Positions 9,851 to 23,100 of a stretch of DNA of 64,000 nucleotides are shown here, one piece after another (position 1 is the stretch's first letter; each line of letters starts with the position of its first letter). Position numbers and translations under genes: made by a program. The stretch spans positions 76,340 to 140,339 of the forward strand of contig VJWN01000001.1 of the NCBI GenBank assembly GCA_007644065.1, in the 5' to 3' direction. This DNA comes from Margaritispora aquatica. Lineage: Eukaryota > Ascomycota > Leotiomycetes > Helotiales > Discinellaceae. Below the pieces are notes generated by a model. It had not been told where the DNA came from. It did no database searches and saw only the letters and a program-made list of their open reading frames with translations.

Positions 9851-12099
9851 ATGGGGAGTCCAGACGAAACCACCACCAGCAGGATGGAGCCTGTCGAATC
9901 CAACCTGGCGGATTACAAGACTGCGGGTGCTCATGTTGAAGAGGTCGCCATTGCTCGTCTCACTGAGGAAGCTTTGTTCGAATTGAGCTCGGAAAGTTTG
10001 AACTTGAGATCTATGACTGGCTTGCGAATTGCTGGCGTGATGTTTGTACAAGGTTGCATTATGGCTGGTTATGGTATCGATTGGAGTGTGATTGGAGGTA
10101 TCAACACTTTTGATGTAAGTCTTTTGTTGGCAGTGACAAGAAGCGATGTGTCTCGCCAGCTTGGGATCTATTTGCATATCTCTAACTGGTCACTAGAGCT
10201 GGCATAAAGCTTTTGACTTCCCCAAGACCGGACCTACTATTGCAACCTTCAATGCTCTTATGCAAATTGGCGCTGTGAGCGCTGCGCCATTCCTTGGGTT
10301 TGCAGATGTTATCGGTCGTCGTGGTATTAACTTTATCGGAAATGCTATGGGTGAGCCTTATCGTACCGTAATTATAAGAATATTTCACTCATACGTTTAC
10401 GATAGTTGTTGTTGCTGCGTTCATGCAGGCTTTTGCAACTGGAATTCCTATGTTCATGGTAAGGCCCTCTCTGCTCCGCGATTGTGATCGCCCCAATGCG
10501 GCTGTTCATCTAACCTTTACTCAGGGAGCACGTTTCATTCTAGGATTTGGATCTTCTTTGATGGCACAACCCCAATACATTGGAGAATTTGCTCCAACCC
10601 ATCTTCGAGGTCGTCTCGTGGGTATGTACGGTGCTTGCTTTCAAGTCGGATCGGTTTTTGTGAGTTACCCCAATCCTGGAAATGAATGAAGTCCTTGTGC
10701 TCATGCGAGAACAGATGTCTGCTGGTCTCATCGGATTGGCAGCAGATAAATGGCAGGGCAATGATTGGCAGTGGAAGATCCCGTTGTAAGTTCTCTATGG
10801 GTCATAACAAATTCTTCCAAGCTAATCATATGGAACAGGCTTTGCGAGGCTATCTTTCCAGCAATTGTTTGCGCCCTTATCTACGTTCTTACACCAGAGG
10901 TAAAGCCCATAAGATGACGGTATTTAAGGTTCCGAAATGCTAATAGAGATCAGTCACCGCGTTATCTGATGTTGAGAGGCCGCAAGGAAGAGGCAGCCAA
11001 AGTCATTGCGAGATACCATACGACCGAAGGCAACAATGTTAATCATCCATTGGTGATAGCTGTGATTAGACAGATGGAAGAATCTGTCGCAGATACCACC
11101 AACAAGTCTGTCTGGGATTGGCGTGGATTCTTCAAGAAGGGCGCTAGATCTCGTGTCTTGGTCTTGGTTGTGTACTCGATCTTCCAAACCTGGAATGGAG
11201 GTGGTATCATTGGACAATATCTCAGCCCTGCTTTGGAAACGATTGGTATCAAGAGTGAGATTCAACAGCAAGCTATCAACTTTGGTGAAATCTTGACATA
11301 CCTGGTCTTCACTGTAAGCAAAAGTTCCAACTGATTTTGTTGCTTGGCTAACCGTTATAGGTTGTTGGCAGTTTCATCATTGGTAAGTGACGCATCTTTG
11401 TGCTTTTGTTGCAAACATTGCAGCTTTTTTTCTCGAAGCAGCCATGCCAAATGGCATTGTTTTCAACCCCATCATTATCTCCCATTGGATACATGCTAAC
11501 TTAACTTTCAGATAAGATAAAAAGACGAACTATGATCTTCATTGGTCTGGGGTGCATTATCTTCACCCAAACCATGATTACCATCCTATCTTGGCGCTAC
11601 CTGGAGGACCCAACAAACAAGTAAGACTAAAACCGTGGTTGATAGAAATTTAAATTACGATGACTAACAACATATCAGGCACATAAGCGGAGCTACCATC
11701 TTCTTCTTCTTCTTGTTCCAGGCAATGTCCGCAACTTTTATCGCCACGATGCACAACCTCTATCCTGTCGAGGTTCTGTCTTTGGCCCTCCGTGCCAAGG
11801 GTATGGGTCTGTACAGTTTGGTCCAGAACGCCTCAGGTGTCATCCAACAATACGGCATTTCCATCGGCTTTCAAAGAATTGGATACAAGCTCTGGACCGC
11901 ATACATTGCATACAACACCATCCAAATGGTGCTGACATACTTCGTGTTCCCTGAAACCTCCGGTCTTTCCCTCGAAGAAATCGATGTCGTTTTCGAGACA
12001 CCAGGTGTCAGACCTGTCAAGATGTCCTTGGATATCAAGAAGGCCCAGAAGGAGAAGGCGAGATTGGAACGAGAGCAATCTACGGTTGGTGGTATCTAA
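9851..12099 (+). CDS. MFS sugar transporter (lactose/hexose permease type), ten exons
   Basis: Exons are 9851-10114, 10197-10350, 10406-10458, 10525-10659, 10715-10785, 10839-10899, 10954-11313, 11361-11382, 11512-11620 and 11679-12099. All junctions keep frame and give 549 aa. The protein has 12 predicted membrane segments and sugar-porter landmarks: FADVIGRRG after TM2, GFGSSLMAQPQYIGEFAP, LTPESPRYLM at the start of the central loop, FQTWNGGGIIGQYLS in TM7, and FPETSGLSLEEID after TM12 (a PETKG variant). It should move mono- or disaccharides by proton symport across the plasma membrane; the substrate cannot be assigned. Exon 8 is only 22 nt and lies between two introns. The start at 9851 gives a normal-length cytosolic N terminus. 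Confidence 0.92.
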
Positions 12100-13279
12100 G
12101 GACTACTTCTGCGTTGTGTTTGCGACTAGCTAGTAATAGGTGTGATGCGATTGTTGTTGAGCTAAGAAGACTAAGACGTGGGAGTGATCTGATGTGTGTT
12201 CTGCACGATTAGTTCAATATACCCTCCTGTCTTTAAATTGCTTTTTCTTATTCTATTCTTTATTCTGCAATGTGATCTCGATTGAATGGAATTGATCTGT
12301 TGATATACATGACACTAATGGTTCTGAGAGTGCGTATTCTGACATCCACACTTTAGGCTGGTGGCTGAGTTCATCTGGTGAACGTCGACCTCGAAATGCA
12401 CTTTCAGCTTTCCTGGCCAGCAAAAGCGGAGAGACTCTCTCCTGTCCTCTACTGATCACACGTAAAATCCCAGGATCACGCTTGGAATACAAAGCTGACA
12501 TCGGGGCCCACGTCCGAAACAGGCAAAGTCAATCTCCGTTGGTAAAATTCCAACCGCGCCAATAGAATGGGAGACCGACCACCTTGAGTCACGCACTTTG
12601 AAGTCGACTAACCTTCCCTGCTCCTCTCAACGTATTGATGTAATCATGCAGGTCCTGTCAGCACAACTTTAAGCGAACGGAAGAGTGAGTGTATGTTTAC
12701 ATCCATACCCCAGACCTTGTCTAGTCATTGTTGAGTGAAGATGCTGTGTATGATGTAGTCATTTTCCGACTTCGTTCAATATTCGTTCTTTGAGTGCTTC
12801 GAATCTCGTCTTCGCTACGGACTTGTTCGTTGACAATAACATCATGTATATACTGAGGCGGAATTGTCGATATGTGCATCTCAACATATTATAGCGGGAA
12901 AGGACAGGAGCTTAGGAAGGATGAATGAGTAATTCGTTTGGGCTGTAAATAGGGATATGGGTTTGATAGAGAAAAAGGGGCTTGCTCGAATTGAAGTGAT
13001 CTTGCGTCCATATCTGGCGAAGGTTATTGAAGTAAAAGCCGTGGTGCAATGAGAAAGGATGAGAACAGATGTGAAGACTGTACGATTTGGAGGCGACAGT
13101 GATGAAGTGTGGAGAAAACAGGGGATAAACAAACGCTAAGAATGCGAGTGAATTGCACATCAAGATGGATAATGTGAGATCAATGACCTGTTTTTAAAGA
13201 AAATGCCAACATGTCATAAAACCTGCTGTATACTAACCACTTCGTTAAAGATATAAAGCAAACCCCTGCCCAAAACGAA
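12100..13279. other. Convergent 3' region between transporter and NLR
   Basis: About 1.2 kb between two convergent genes. No supportable gene is seen. Minus-strand frames near 12881-13163 are low-complexity and Phe/Ser-rich and look like UTR. Confidence 0.4.
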
Positions 13280-16200
13280 TCAACGAACATACAACGCCCC
13301 CCTCACTCCCCTTCTCCTCCCATCTCCTCCCCCTCCTCCTCCCCCACTACTACCACCGTGCATATCATCCAAATCCTTAAACATGCCCTCTGGACTCTCT
13401 GCCCTATCAACTGCATACGTGAAAACCTGCCCCTGACCCCTCAAAAAATCCTCACTTGTACTAGCTGTACTACTCTGCGTAGTAAGACTAATCTTCCCTC
13501 CTCCGGGGCCAGCATTCACGCCCTGGAACTCCTCAAACCACTCACGAAACTTGGCGAAGAAGGAGATCTCCGTCGGAGGAACAGCGACGCCGTTTTCCAT
13601 TAGGGCTTGGAAGACGGCACGTGAGGGTCGGTCGGAGGACAGGCAGTGGTAGTAGACGGAGTGGTCTTCGTTATCGTGAACGGTGGCGTCGCTACCGAGG
13701 CGGAGGAGCTCTGTTATCATTATTTCAGAGGTACCTGCTGCGGCGAGGTGGATTGGAGCGATGCCGTAGTCGTCTCGGTCGTTGAGATCTGCGCCAGCGT
13801 CAACGAGCATCCAGACGATGGTTTTGTTGCCGGATTGGGCGGCGTAGTGGAGGCTGGTTCGTCCGTTGCGATCTCGTGCACCAACACGAGCATTTAGGTT
13901 GAGAAGTGCTTGTACCGTCGAGCCGGATGATTCGTGGCTCGCTTGACAAGCGAGATGGAGTGGTCCACGACCATTTTTGTCAGCCGCAAATAGATTAGAT
14001 CCCTTCTCGACTAGGAGAGCGAGAATTTTGTTATGCGAGTTGGCAGCCGCGTAGTGCAACGGTATGGAGCCTTTAGAGTCAGCAAGGTTGACTCTTGCTC
14101 CTGCTTCTAAGAGGAGGGTGCAAACTCGGGCGAAACCTGCTTTCGAAGCGAGATGAAGTGGTGTTTGGCGTGCTGAGTCAAGTGCGTTGACGAATGCCTT
14201 TGATTCTATAAGTTTACGGACGATTCCATCGTTGCCCACTTCGGCTGCTTCGTGTAAAGCCGTCCGGCCATCGGCGGAAGGTTTATTGATGTCAACACGT
14301 GAGAGAAGATTATGAATTGTGTGCTCAGCAGAGGAACGAATCGCACAATGGAGCAGAGAGATCAGGGAGATGTTCGTTGGATTGCGAACAATGATCTGGT
14401 TCACCTCATCCACACAATCGAGAGTCGCTGCTGATTCAGCCACAGCTTGCTGGTCTTCTGGAAGAAGTTCAAGAAAATGTCCTCTATACAGAAGCAAGAA
14501 AATCTCCCTGTGTCGGTTCTTTGCGGCCACAGCGTGCAACAGCCTGCCTAGTCTGTGGCGTGAGGCAATGGGTGCGTGAAGTGCAGAGGTGGTGAACAAC
14601 GCCACCATTTCTTTATTCCCATACTCTGCTGCGATATAAACAGGACAATTTTCAAGATTTTCCGGGTCAGATTCCGAAGACTCGAAAGCAAGAGAGTGAA
14701 ATTGCTTGAAAGTCTTGTCGGCTGAAAGACGCTCCTGTACCCATTTCAATGATGCTAGAGAGTTGTTGAGCACGATGAAATGCATAGGGGTATGATTGTC
14801 CTTATCTTTGGCAACAAGATAGGATGCTGCCGGAGATGTGATCAAATCATTACCCAAAATGTGGTAGAGATTGAATGCAGCAAGAGTGAAAGCTGTGGCG
14901 TCTTTCGTATCTTCGAGAGGAAGAGCAATTTCCTTCGTGATACTGTACTTTGCGTATTGCCGGATCCATTTAGTGAAGACGCTACAATCAACTGATGGTT
15001 TTGTTGTCCAGTCATTGCATGTCTTATCAGCACAGAGAAGGCTTCTCACAAGAGTCAAGAGAGTCTTGGGAACAGCAATCTCTTCCTTGGGCAACAAAAA
15101 TCTCTTGACTTTATTTCCTTGGGAATCAACATATATGTCATCATTTGGTTTCGTCTTCTCATTGATCTCTTTGAGTTCTAGCTTCCATTTCTTGGCATGC
15201 TCTGCAGCCTCTTGAACGTGCTCGCACCAGTACAGAGTGGCATATCGTAGGAAGTCCAGAGGATCTCGGTTCTCCTGAAGGGATGCGAGCAAGTAAGTTA
15301 GGCATAATTCGGCGATGAAATAGTTCAATGCTGCTAAGAAAGGCTCCACGCCATTACCAGCAGGTCGAAGCAGTCTCGTTGCCAATGTTGATCTGCCAGT
15401 CTGGGTATCGAAACCATTTGCGGGCGAAAAGGTGTCCTTCAAAATATCCCGCAGACTGCTATGCATCAAAGAAACTCCATTGTCGCGTACTTGGAGGAAA
15501 GGGAAGCTGTCAATTTCATATTCGAAGTCCCGGATCGTACTCTCCTCAATAGTGGACATCCTTAGGTTGGGCTGGGTCATGAGCGATGCTTGCTCGTCAA
15601 ACGTAGCTGCACTCAAGAATGATAGGCCTAGAACTGTCATTGGCGCCTTAGCCTCCATGACGATATACACCGAGGGAAGTGGGATCTTATCGAACAAGAA
15701 CTCGGTACGGAGGTACTTTGCAAACAGTGGATCGACATCTGACCCAGTCGGCAAGTCTCTAATTGCCTTGCGCGAAAGAAGTGTAGTTCTTTGCAGCTCG
15801 ATATATCGCACAGCCAGCCTCACCCATAGGAAATTTGGTGATGGGCGATTGAGTAAGGCTCTCTCCACCTCTGACTGAAAGTCATCTGGGTATTTGTTAT
15901 CCCCAAGCACTCTTTGTATTTCTTTCTTCACGTATAGTTGAACTGATGAGGTCTCAGATCTAGAGTTTGAATCTAAATCAATACTGATCACAGGATGATA
16001 AGTCTCCTTGATCCTTTCTTGTGGTCGACATGTGACAGCGATGCGGATATTGCCTTTGGACTTGATACTCGTGATAAATGTGACCATTTCTGGCTCAATG
16101 GCGGCACTGCATTCGTCAAGACCTTCAATGATCAGGTCTACTATTCCAAGCCTGGAATCTTCTAGTATAGTATTGAGAATCTCCAACAAGTAGTCATTCG

Positions 16201-17796
16201 TCAAAGACGGCGATGTCGATATATATTTGCCATGGATATGGCGAAAAAGCTCGGAATCAAAGAGCAGAAAGTGGTACAAAAGAGCTCGTATTAGTCCATT
16301 AAAGTTTCTCCGTGCCTCGACTCGGTCATCGAAAAAGTATCCAATTGTATGCTTTGGTATGGTGGAAGGATCCTGGCGGTTTCGCTTGCGAAGTTCTTTG
16401 AGCATAAACTTAGACAAAACAGTCTTGCCCATTCCAGGGGCGCCGAAGATCCACAATGGCTGCTCAGTCTGATCTAACCATTGTTTCCAAGAAGCATTTC
16501 CCAACAGCCAATCACACGTGGTCTTGTCACAGTCTGCAACGACGTCTTCTGGGAGCCAGTCAAAGCGAAGAGTATTCAAGAGATTGCTTTCGGTGGCTAG
16601 CTAGAGTCAGCCACAATTTGGACAAGACTTCGGACGTGTACCCAGGAGATACACATTAAGTCTACGGGTGATAAGAATATCGAAGGTGACTTCTAGCACT
16701 TACCTGCTGTTTCTGATTCATGAATTGAAGGAACTGTGGTCTTTCCCACTGACATCAAACGTTTGCCATCTGGAGCTGAAGCCGGCTCGATCATGGTAAT
16801 GAATTCTCGAACACGACGAAAATCCCGATCCTGAGGATTATAGAACTTGGCAATGTTCATATGATTTGCATGCCTGGGTATCACCCTTTCATTGACAGTA
16901 CGAAGCTGAGCAGTATCCTCACCGACGATCTAAAGCCATGTTAGTGTTCGACGTAATGAACACAATTGCATGCACTAACCAAAGTTTTGCCACCATTGGT
17001 AGGCGTTGATTCAGTCTCGTAAAATGAGAGAATTGGAATCGAAAGGCGATTAATAATGCGACGAAACATTCTTGACTCTCCTCTCATGTCATCACTGTCG
17101 GTAGGATCTACTGGCGCCTGAGTGTCTGGTGTAGTCTCGATCGATCGAGCAGCAAGTGCTTTCTTCACTGCAGTGATCGCATGCCGCCATGTCTCTCGTC
17201 CCCATGCTTGAGGTGTACCAAAAAAGCATATGCCCTTGGTGAAGTGAAGGATACGAGTGATGGCATGGAATGGGGAACGTTCAGCTTCTAGGAGGGCCTA
17301 GTGGAGGTTAGACCAAAACAGAGAGGTCATTAATCAAAGCCACTCACTTTCTTGACAATAAGACCACCAAGACTATGGGCGATGAATATCAGAGGAGACT
17401 CGGTGGGTCCACGCTGGGCAACAAGGTCTCCCAGCAGTCTTGCACTAAGATGAGTGATGGCATCCTTCGTACTAACCCCCCTCTCTCGAGCCACTTCCCA
17501 AACCAGGATACGCACACTCGGAAGAGTTTTGCCAAGTTCTGTGGGCCAGAAGAATCTGGGAGTTCCCCATGTTGATGTATGCGGCTGTATGTGACTGTCT
17601 AAGCCAGACACAAAGACCAAACTGCACACTTGGAGTCAGTGATTTGTCACGTGGGGGAGGATGGTGTGAATAGGTAGGCAGATAGATATCCCACTCACTC
17701 AACAACAGATTTTGGTGCATCCTTCTGCTCAAATGGTATCAATCTTGTCCTGAAATCATGGTCAACGTTGGCTGCTGGGGGATCATCGACGTTCAT
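13280..17796 (-). CDS. NLR-like protein: lipase-like, NACHT and ankyrin domains
   Basis: Exons are 17699-17796, 17348-17621, 16980-17297, 16704-16929 and 13280-16596. Introns are 77, 50, 50 and 107 bp. The frame is continuous and encodes 1410 aa. The N-terminal domain has the alpha/beta-hydrolase fold of fungal NLR effectors: LVFVSGLDSH near residue 35, then IFIAHSLGGLIVKK with nucleophile Ser ~116 in a GHSLGG-like elbow. The NACHT P-loop GAPGMGKT is at ~357-364 and the Walker B stretch LIIEGLDEC at ~460-467. The C-terminal third holds at least six ankyrin repeats (clear ones at ~1080-1286, weaker ones from ~910), then a Ser/Thr linker and a Gly-run tail. This is the tripartite STAND layout linked in fungi to nonself recognition and regulated cell death, acting in the cytosol with ligand sensing by the repeats. 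That role is known for the family and inferred here. Confidence 0.92.
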
Positions 17797-18505
17797 GGTG
17801 GCGTATGATAGTGCTGACTTGTATTTGGCCTAAGAACGCGATGTTGAGCTTGCCTATAATCCTTCGACGCGTTTTGCCATTTTTACTGATGCATAGAACG
17901 CTACCGTTGATCTTATCGTGAAATAGAGGACATGGCCAAACAAAGAAATCGATCTGGTTGAATAAATGTGTGTCAATAATGATGCTCTTGAGATGTATCG
18001 TGATTGTCTTGGAGGAAGCTGAAGCAACTTGGATTTATCGGGTCCCGATACTTGTCAGCCATGTTCCACTGCAGCAAGGGCGCCAGATAAGCGTTTATGT
18101 TGGAAACAATGAATGGGGTCAGTCACTTCAGAATTTCACATGTGTTTCTGGTTCAAATGCCATATCGATCTTATATTTGACCAAGAAGTTCCTTTGATGG
18201 TCACTAACAGTTCGTCACGTGTTACATACATCGGAAGTGTTCCCGCAAGACATTTTCTATATATCTACCCAGCTAGGCACATCGGTATCTTATGATAACA
18301 ACTTGCAGACTTGCTTACTCGACTGGCTATAGGAAAATTGGCTTCACCAATATCTTTCCGCCCACAACTTGGGCACTCTGACAGGCCCAAATCTTCTGAG
18401 AGTTAGTTAAATAGAAGAATTGAATCTAACAGCTGGAATGACACATTGTTGACAAGATTGTATCTCTCATAACCATTATTGATAGCTAGCGAAATCCCGT
18501 GTCGT
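17797..18505. other. NLR promoter region
   Basis: About 700 bp upstream of the NLR start and downstream of the 299-aa gene. No gene is supported; the small frames at 17958-18295 look like chance. Confidence 0.4.
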
Positions 18506-19405
18506 CTAGGCCTTCTCGTACTTCCATTTCTCGTAGTACTCTGGCATCTTGATATCCACCAAGTCCTTCATATTCTTGTCCTCCTTATCATTATAAATCT
18601 CTAGTGTCTCTATGTCGATAGGATTCACCTTTGGCTGCTCTTGCACTGTAACGTCAAAGATCTTCGCATTGGCTTGCACCTTCCTCCATCCAAGGATATT
18701 GGAGAGCGTTTCCTTCGCATCGACCTTGACTTTGATATCTGCCTCACATCGGAAAGGCCCGTCTCGATACCTCATCAGAAGTATTGCAATCTCTACCACG
18801 GGTGGCACACCACTGTTTTTGTCGCCATCTTTGTCCAAGTCGCCGGTCAACTCAATCTTGACCATGTTGTTCTGCGGATGGTTAAAATTGAACGGCATGG
18901 CTGTTCCTCTCACGAATGAGTAAAACTCCACTTTCCGCTCAACTTCATTCTCCTTCCCATGTTTGTATTCCAGCCCAACAGTGACAGGATCGACGCCAAC
19001 CTCAACCTTTGGCGTGATTTCGTTTGTGCGTTTCGTGCGTTTCGTCCCTTCGGTGCATTCCACCTTGTAGCCTGCTCTGCCAGGTAACAGCTTGATCACT
19101 CTGGGTGCTTTTTTGGGCTCAAGTTTGCCTGTACCATCGCCATCTTGGAACACGAGCTCTAGATCGACTTTCTTGACTGGACGACTGCGCGGACCGGATG
19201 CTTCAATTTTGAAGGTTACAAGGCTGGCAAGCTCTTTCTTTCCATTCAGCGTTGCGTGCCCGTGGACAGAGATGGAATCTGTCACTTCATATGTTATGGT
19301 AGTAGAACCGGTGCTTCGGACGAGACTATCGCCATAGTCAGAACCCTTTAAGGTCGCATTATATTGTGTATCGGGTTCAAGCTCGATGATTATCGGAGAG
19401 GGCAT
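18506..19405 (-). CDS. Uncharacterised 299-aa soluble protein
   Basis: A single uninterrupted exon runs from ATG at 19405 to stop at 18506. There is no signal peptide and no membrane segment. The protein is charged (Lys, Glu, Asp) with alternating hydrophobic residues, which suggests a beta-rich fold. Notable segments are VFQDGDGTGKLEPKK, LTGDLDKDGDKNSG (an Asp-rich, possibly cation-binding loop) and a helical C terminus MPEYYEKWKYEKA. I recognise no family. It lies on the same strand as the NLR and is divergent from the ankyrin-protease gene, with about 740 bp between the two starts, so it may be co-regulated with the latter. An ORF this long and intact with sensible composition is very likely real. 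Confidence 0.75.
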   Translation of the reverse strand: MPSPIIIELEPDTQYNATLKGSDYGDSLVRSTGSTTITYEVTDSISVHGHATLNGKKELASLVTFKIEASGPRSRPVKKVDLELVFQDGDGTGKLEPKKAPRVIKLLPGRAGYKVECTEGTKRTKRTNEITPKVEVGVDPVTVGLEYKHGKENEVERKVEFYSFVRGTAMPFNFNHPQNNMVKIELTGDLDKDGDKNSGVPPVVEIAILLMRYRDGPFRCEADIKVKVDAKETLSNILGWRKVQANAKIFDVTVQEQPKVNPIDIETLEIYNDKEDKNMKDLVDIKMPEYYEKWKYEKA

Positions 19406-20145
19406 TCTAAAGGTCTATTGGATCTACATTTTGGTCAGTTCGGCGTATGTTTGACAGTACTGCCATGGCAGATTCGTTGACCAGTCTGCTCTTGAAAGTA
19501 GCATCCTGCTGTGTATAAATGGAAGTTCTTTCATGTTTCGAATGTGTGGTCGAATGTGTCGTCAGAAGAAGCACATCATGTTGACTTACCTTTGGCTCTG
19601 GATTGCTGCAGATTAATCTCAACGCACGGACGGGTCCTCACAGTAGCGGACTTGGCCTGGAACTGGATCAATGACTTGGGATGAAGATATACTCTTTGAA
19701 AATGCGCGTGTATTGTGCTTCCTTAGAGCCTTTTTTCTTGGGTAAGAACTCAGATATATGGAAGGGGAACATATTCAAAGTCAGCCTTGTCCGCAGTGGG
19801 CAATGCAAGTCACTCCTCACTCCCATGCAGATGCAGGAGATCGTCATAAGCGCTGCGGCGCATCCCCCCAGATTCAGGTGCGGCTGGAGAGAAGTTGGTG
19901 GACATTGGTGAAAAACACATGAGCCTCATTTCATCGACACAGTCGCGGTCAGACTCATACCTGGCATCAGTCTCATCAAACATCTTGTACGTCAGGAATA
20001 ATGGAATTGAGGAGCATCTCAAACGCCGTCGACCTTGACAGAAGACTTGCAAGCAGCTCAGCTTCCTTTGTCAACGACTCTGACTGCCATTGTTGAGAGG
20101 GTGTTATCATTGCGCATATCAAGGCTGGTCCAAAACCGATCAACC
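19406..20145. other. Shared divergent promoter region
   Basis: About 740 bp separate the start of the 299-aa gene (-) and the ankyrin-S8 gene (+). The part 20011-20145 is open in the same frame as the plus-strand gene but has no ATG, so it could be 5' UTR or part of an upstream exon. Confidence 0.45.
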
Positions 20146-23100
20146 ATGGGCCTCCCCTATGATTTTCAGGCACTCCGGGAGCTCGATGACCAGTCATGGA
20201 GCGTCCTTGAACCCTATTTTCAAGGCGATCGCGAACCATTTCCCAACTGGCATGAGGCTACGAACTGTGATGGAAAGAACCTGTTAGTCTTGGCTGCAGA
20301 GACAGGCAGATATTTGGAAATGGATGTATTCTTACGTCTAATTCGTAAAAATCGGTTGTTCGGCTTACCAGGTGGAACACGAGATACCAATGTCATCTGG
20401 ATCGCCATCGCTGAAATCGGAGCCCCAAATGGTGCCTTACTGATGGAATGTCTGTTACACTATCCTGACTTCGTTCGTCATCATGCCTTTGCCGTCATTA
20501 AAGAGGAAAGAAAGCAGTCTCCTGTCCACCTTGCCGCACTGAACGGGACCGTGGACCTCTTCAAGACTTTGGAAGGATTTGATAGAACAGGACTTATAGA
20601 ACGGTTAAAGCGGTGTGTTGACCAAGACGGCGAAACTCCTCTAGATCTGGCCATACATACCGGAAAACTGGAAATGATTGAGTTACTTATGGGCTTATAT
20701 ACTCTCCCAGCATCCCGAGATAAACTTGGCGAGCCAAAGGAGAATATCTTACACCGAGCTCTCAAAGCTCAGACGCCTAATCTAGATGTCATAAAGACGA
20801 TTCTGAAAAAGAACTCGTTGTATTTGACCGAACCGAACCGAGAAGGAAAGACTCCTTTGAGGTATATTGCGAGCAAACAAGATCCGAACTTACTTCGGAT
20901 CGCTTCACAGGAAAGTAAGGAGGCAGTTCGACAGACGAAAGAGTTTTTAGTGTCTTGCCTATTTGAGAGTGAGATGAGCTTTGAGAAGCTGAGGAGAGAG
21001 CTGGGTGCTGAAGCATCTGGTGAGTTAGACCTTTACTTCCACCGTCTTGTGGTGTTTTGATTGCATTTGGTGATTCGCCAACCTCTCCATCTTCAATGGC
21101 ATCATTCAGATGGTGATTGGACATCTGAGCATCTTCAAGCCGTTCTAGAGACCCTTAGCGAGGTGCATCATGCAAGTATAGCTTTCTCTGGAGAAGTTGT
21201 CCACATCTGATGTGACAAATCATCTTTGTGTTTGAGTTGCATTACACTGCATATTCTAGACAAGTGTTGAAAGAGGATTGTTTTCAATGGCAGAATGATA
21301 CGGATGTTGTAGGTGGAGGTTAGCCAAAGGAGAAATTTTCATGCTGCAAACTTCATAGTCCAGCTCCTTACTCTCTAGAACTGTGCTCTTACGTCTCACT
21401 CAGCTGTACCATGTATAGCTTCTTTGTGTTTTCGATAAGCCGAGTCGTGATAATTGATTCATCCTTTTTCTAACACATTATCAGGGAAAGAGCTCTATTT
21501 CAATGTGTCGTTCATGAACCAGCCAATCCAGAGCTTTAAGAGTTACCTAGATGATCTCTCAGATCTAGAGATCGAATTCCATAGCACGCTCAAATCAGTG
21601 AGTTTACCAGATCTTCAGTGCTCCGAGTATGAAGGCACGTCCAAGCTTCCAGGCCACCCAGCAGTTCGTGAACCTTGCAATGGTAAGTACGGTGTACGTT
21701 CAACCTACGAGGCATTGCAGGTCTTTGATTTCTTGCGAGAACGAAAAGTCGAGCGTGTGAAAAGCGTCAAAGTGCTTGATTGCTTGGTACACCCTCATTC
21801 GAACCTAAAAATCGGAGAATGCTTGAGAGATTTGGATATTCGAAAACTGGACTGGCGAAAACGCGATCTCAGCTTAAGCTTGGTTAAGAAATTTGCTCCT
21901 AATGTGTCGGAGTTACATCTGTACTCGAGTGGTAATGAGGATGTTCTGCACTTCTGGGAAAAGGTGGGACTTTCAGACTTGAAGGAAATGCAGAAGCTTT
22001 CTATCACAATTTCACAGGTATGTCAACATGATTTGGAATCGCTACATGACATGAGCTGGACCAGTGCGCGGTGCTCATTTCGGCGAGAGCGAAGCTAATT
22101 ATTGCAGTGTGAGTTTGATCCTACAAACAAAGCCGGAATAGAGAGATTTAGGGCTAGGTGGGAAGCTGCCTTCAAGAAGAAAGTACCGAAATGTTCTGTG
22201 GTCATGGAACCACCTCCAAAAACTACTTCGCCATCAGCGCTGCTAAATGGCGTCCATCGGTCGCTGTCAAAAGCTGGGTATGAAGTCTCCCTCCTGTACA
22301 TCTTCTATAAATGTGTCTCATCATCATGCGCACCTACCTTGGAATCAGCGTATTGAACTGACAACTATGATCAACAGACTTGGGAAAACAATGTTTACCG
22401 AAATGGACCAAATCCTCGACTTCATCAGAGCCATTAGCAGTATCAACGACGAATCAATGCCTTCATTGCATTACAGAGCCCAATCCGCTCGAGCAAATCC
22501 AATCAAGGTTGCTATTCTCGATACAGGTCTTTCGCTGTTCGATCTTCCTGTTACGCCTATCGGTCGTTCATTTGTCGAAGACTCCCAGTCGAGTAGTGAC
22601 ACACATTGGCATTCTCCGCAGTGCAGTCACGGCAATAAACTTGCGCAGCTAATTCTAAGATGCAATCCGCACTGTAAACTTTATATTGGGAAAGTGCAAT
22701 CAGGGCCGGATGCGAGTACTGTTGAGATTTCGGCTGCTATCAAAGTGAGTGACTTTGTCTTGCTGAAATGGGCTGTTATTGTCACTGTTTTACTTTTGGA
22801 TCTTGCATTGCTCTCATACCTTGAAAAGTGCCATTGGCAGGGTCTTATGATCTCCCTACAGACCTCGTTGCTATTTACCTTTGTAGTGTTAGGCTGACTT
22901 ATAATATAGGCATTAGAATGGGTAGCCAAAGAGAAAGTCGATAGTAAGCAAGCTTCCACTCATGATGCGCACCCTCATCCCTAGCTAAAATGCCCCTAAC
23001 TCTATGCCTACCTCATAATGTGCAACTTTAAATCACATACTTCCCAATCCCAATCTTATACTCAACGCTAACAACTCCGCAGTAGTCTGTATGTCCTGGA

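Noticed and set aside
9550..10177. Minus-strand frames overlapping the transporter's first exon
   Set aside because: Antisense shadows of the transporter exon and its promoter, with no independent support.
12881..13163. Phe/Ser/His-rich minus-strand frames near the NLR 3' end
   Set aside because: Composition is that of an AT-rich UTR; no start context or homology features.
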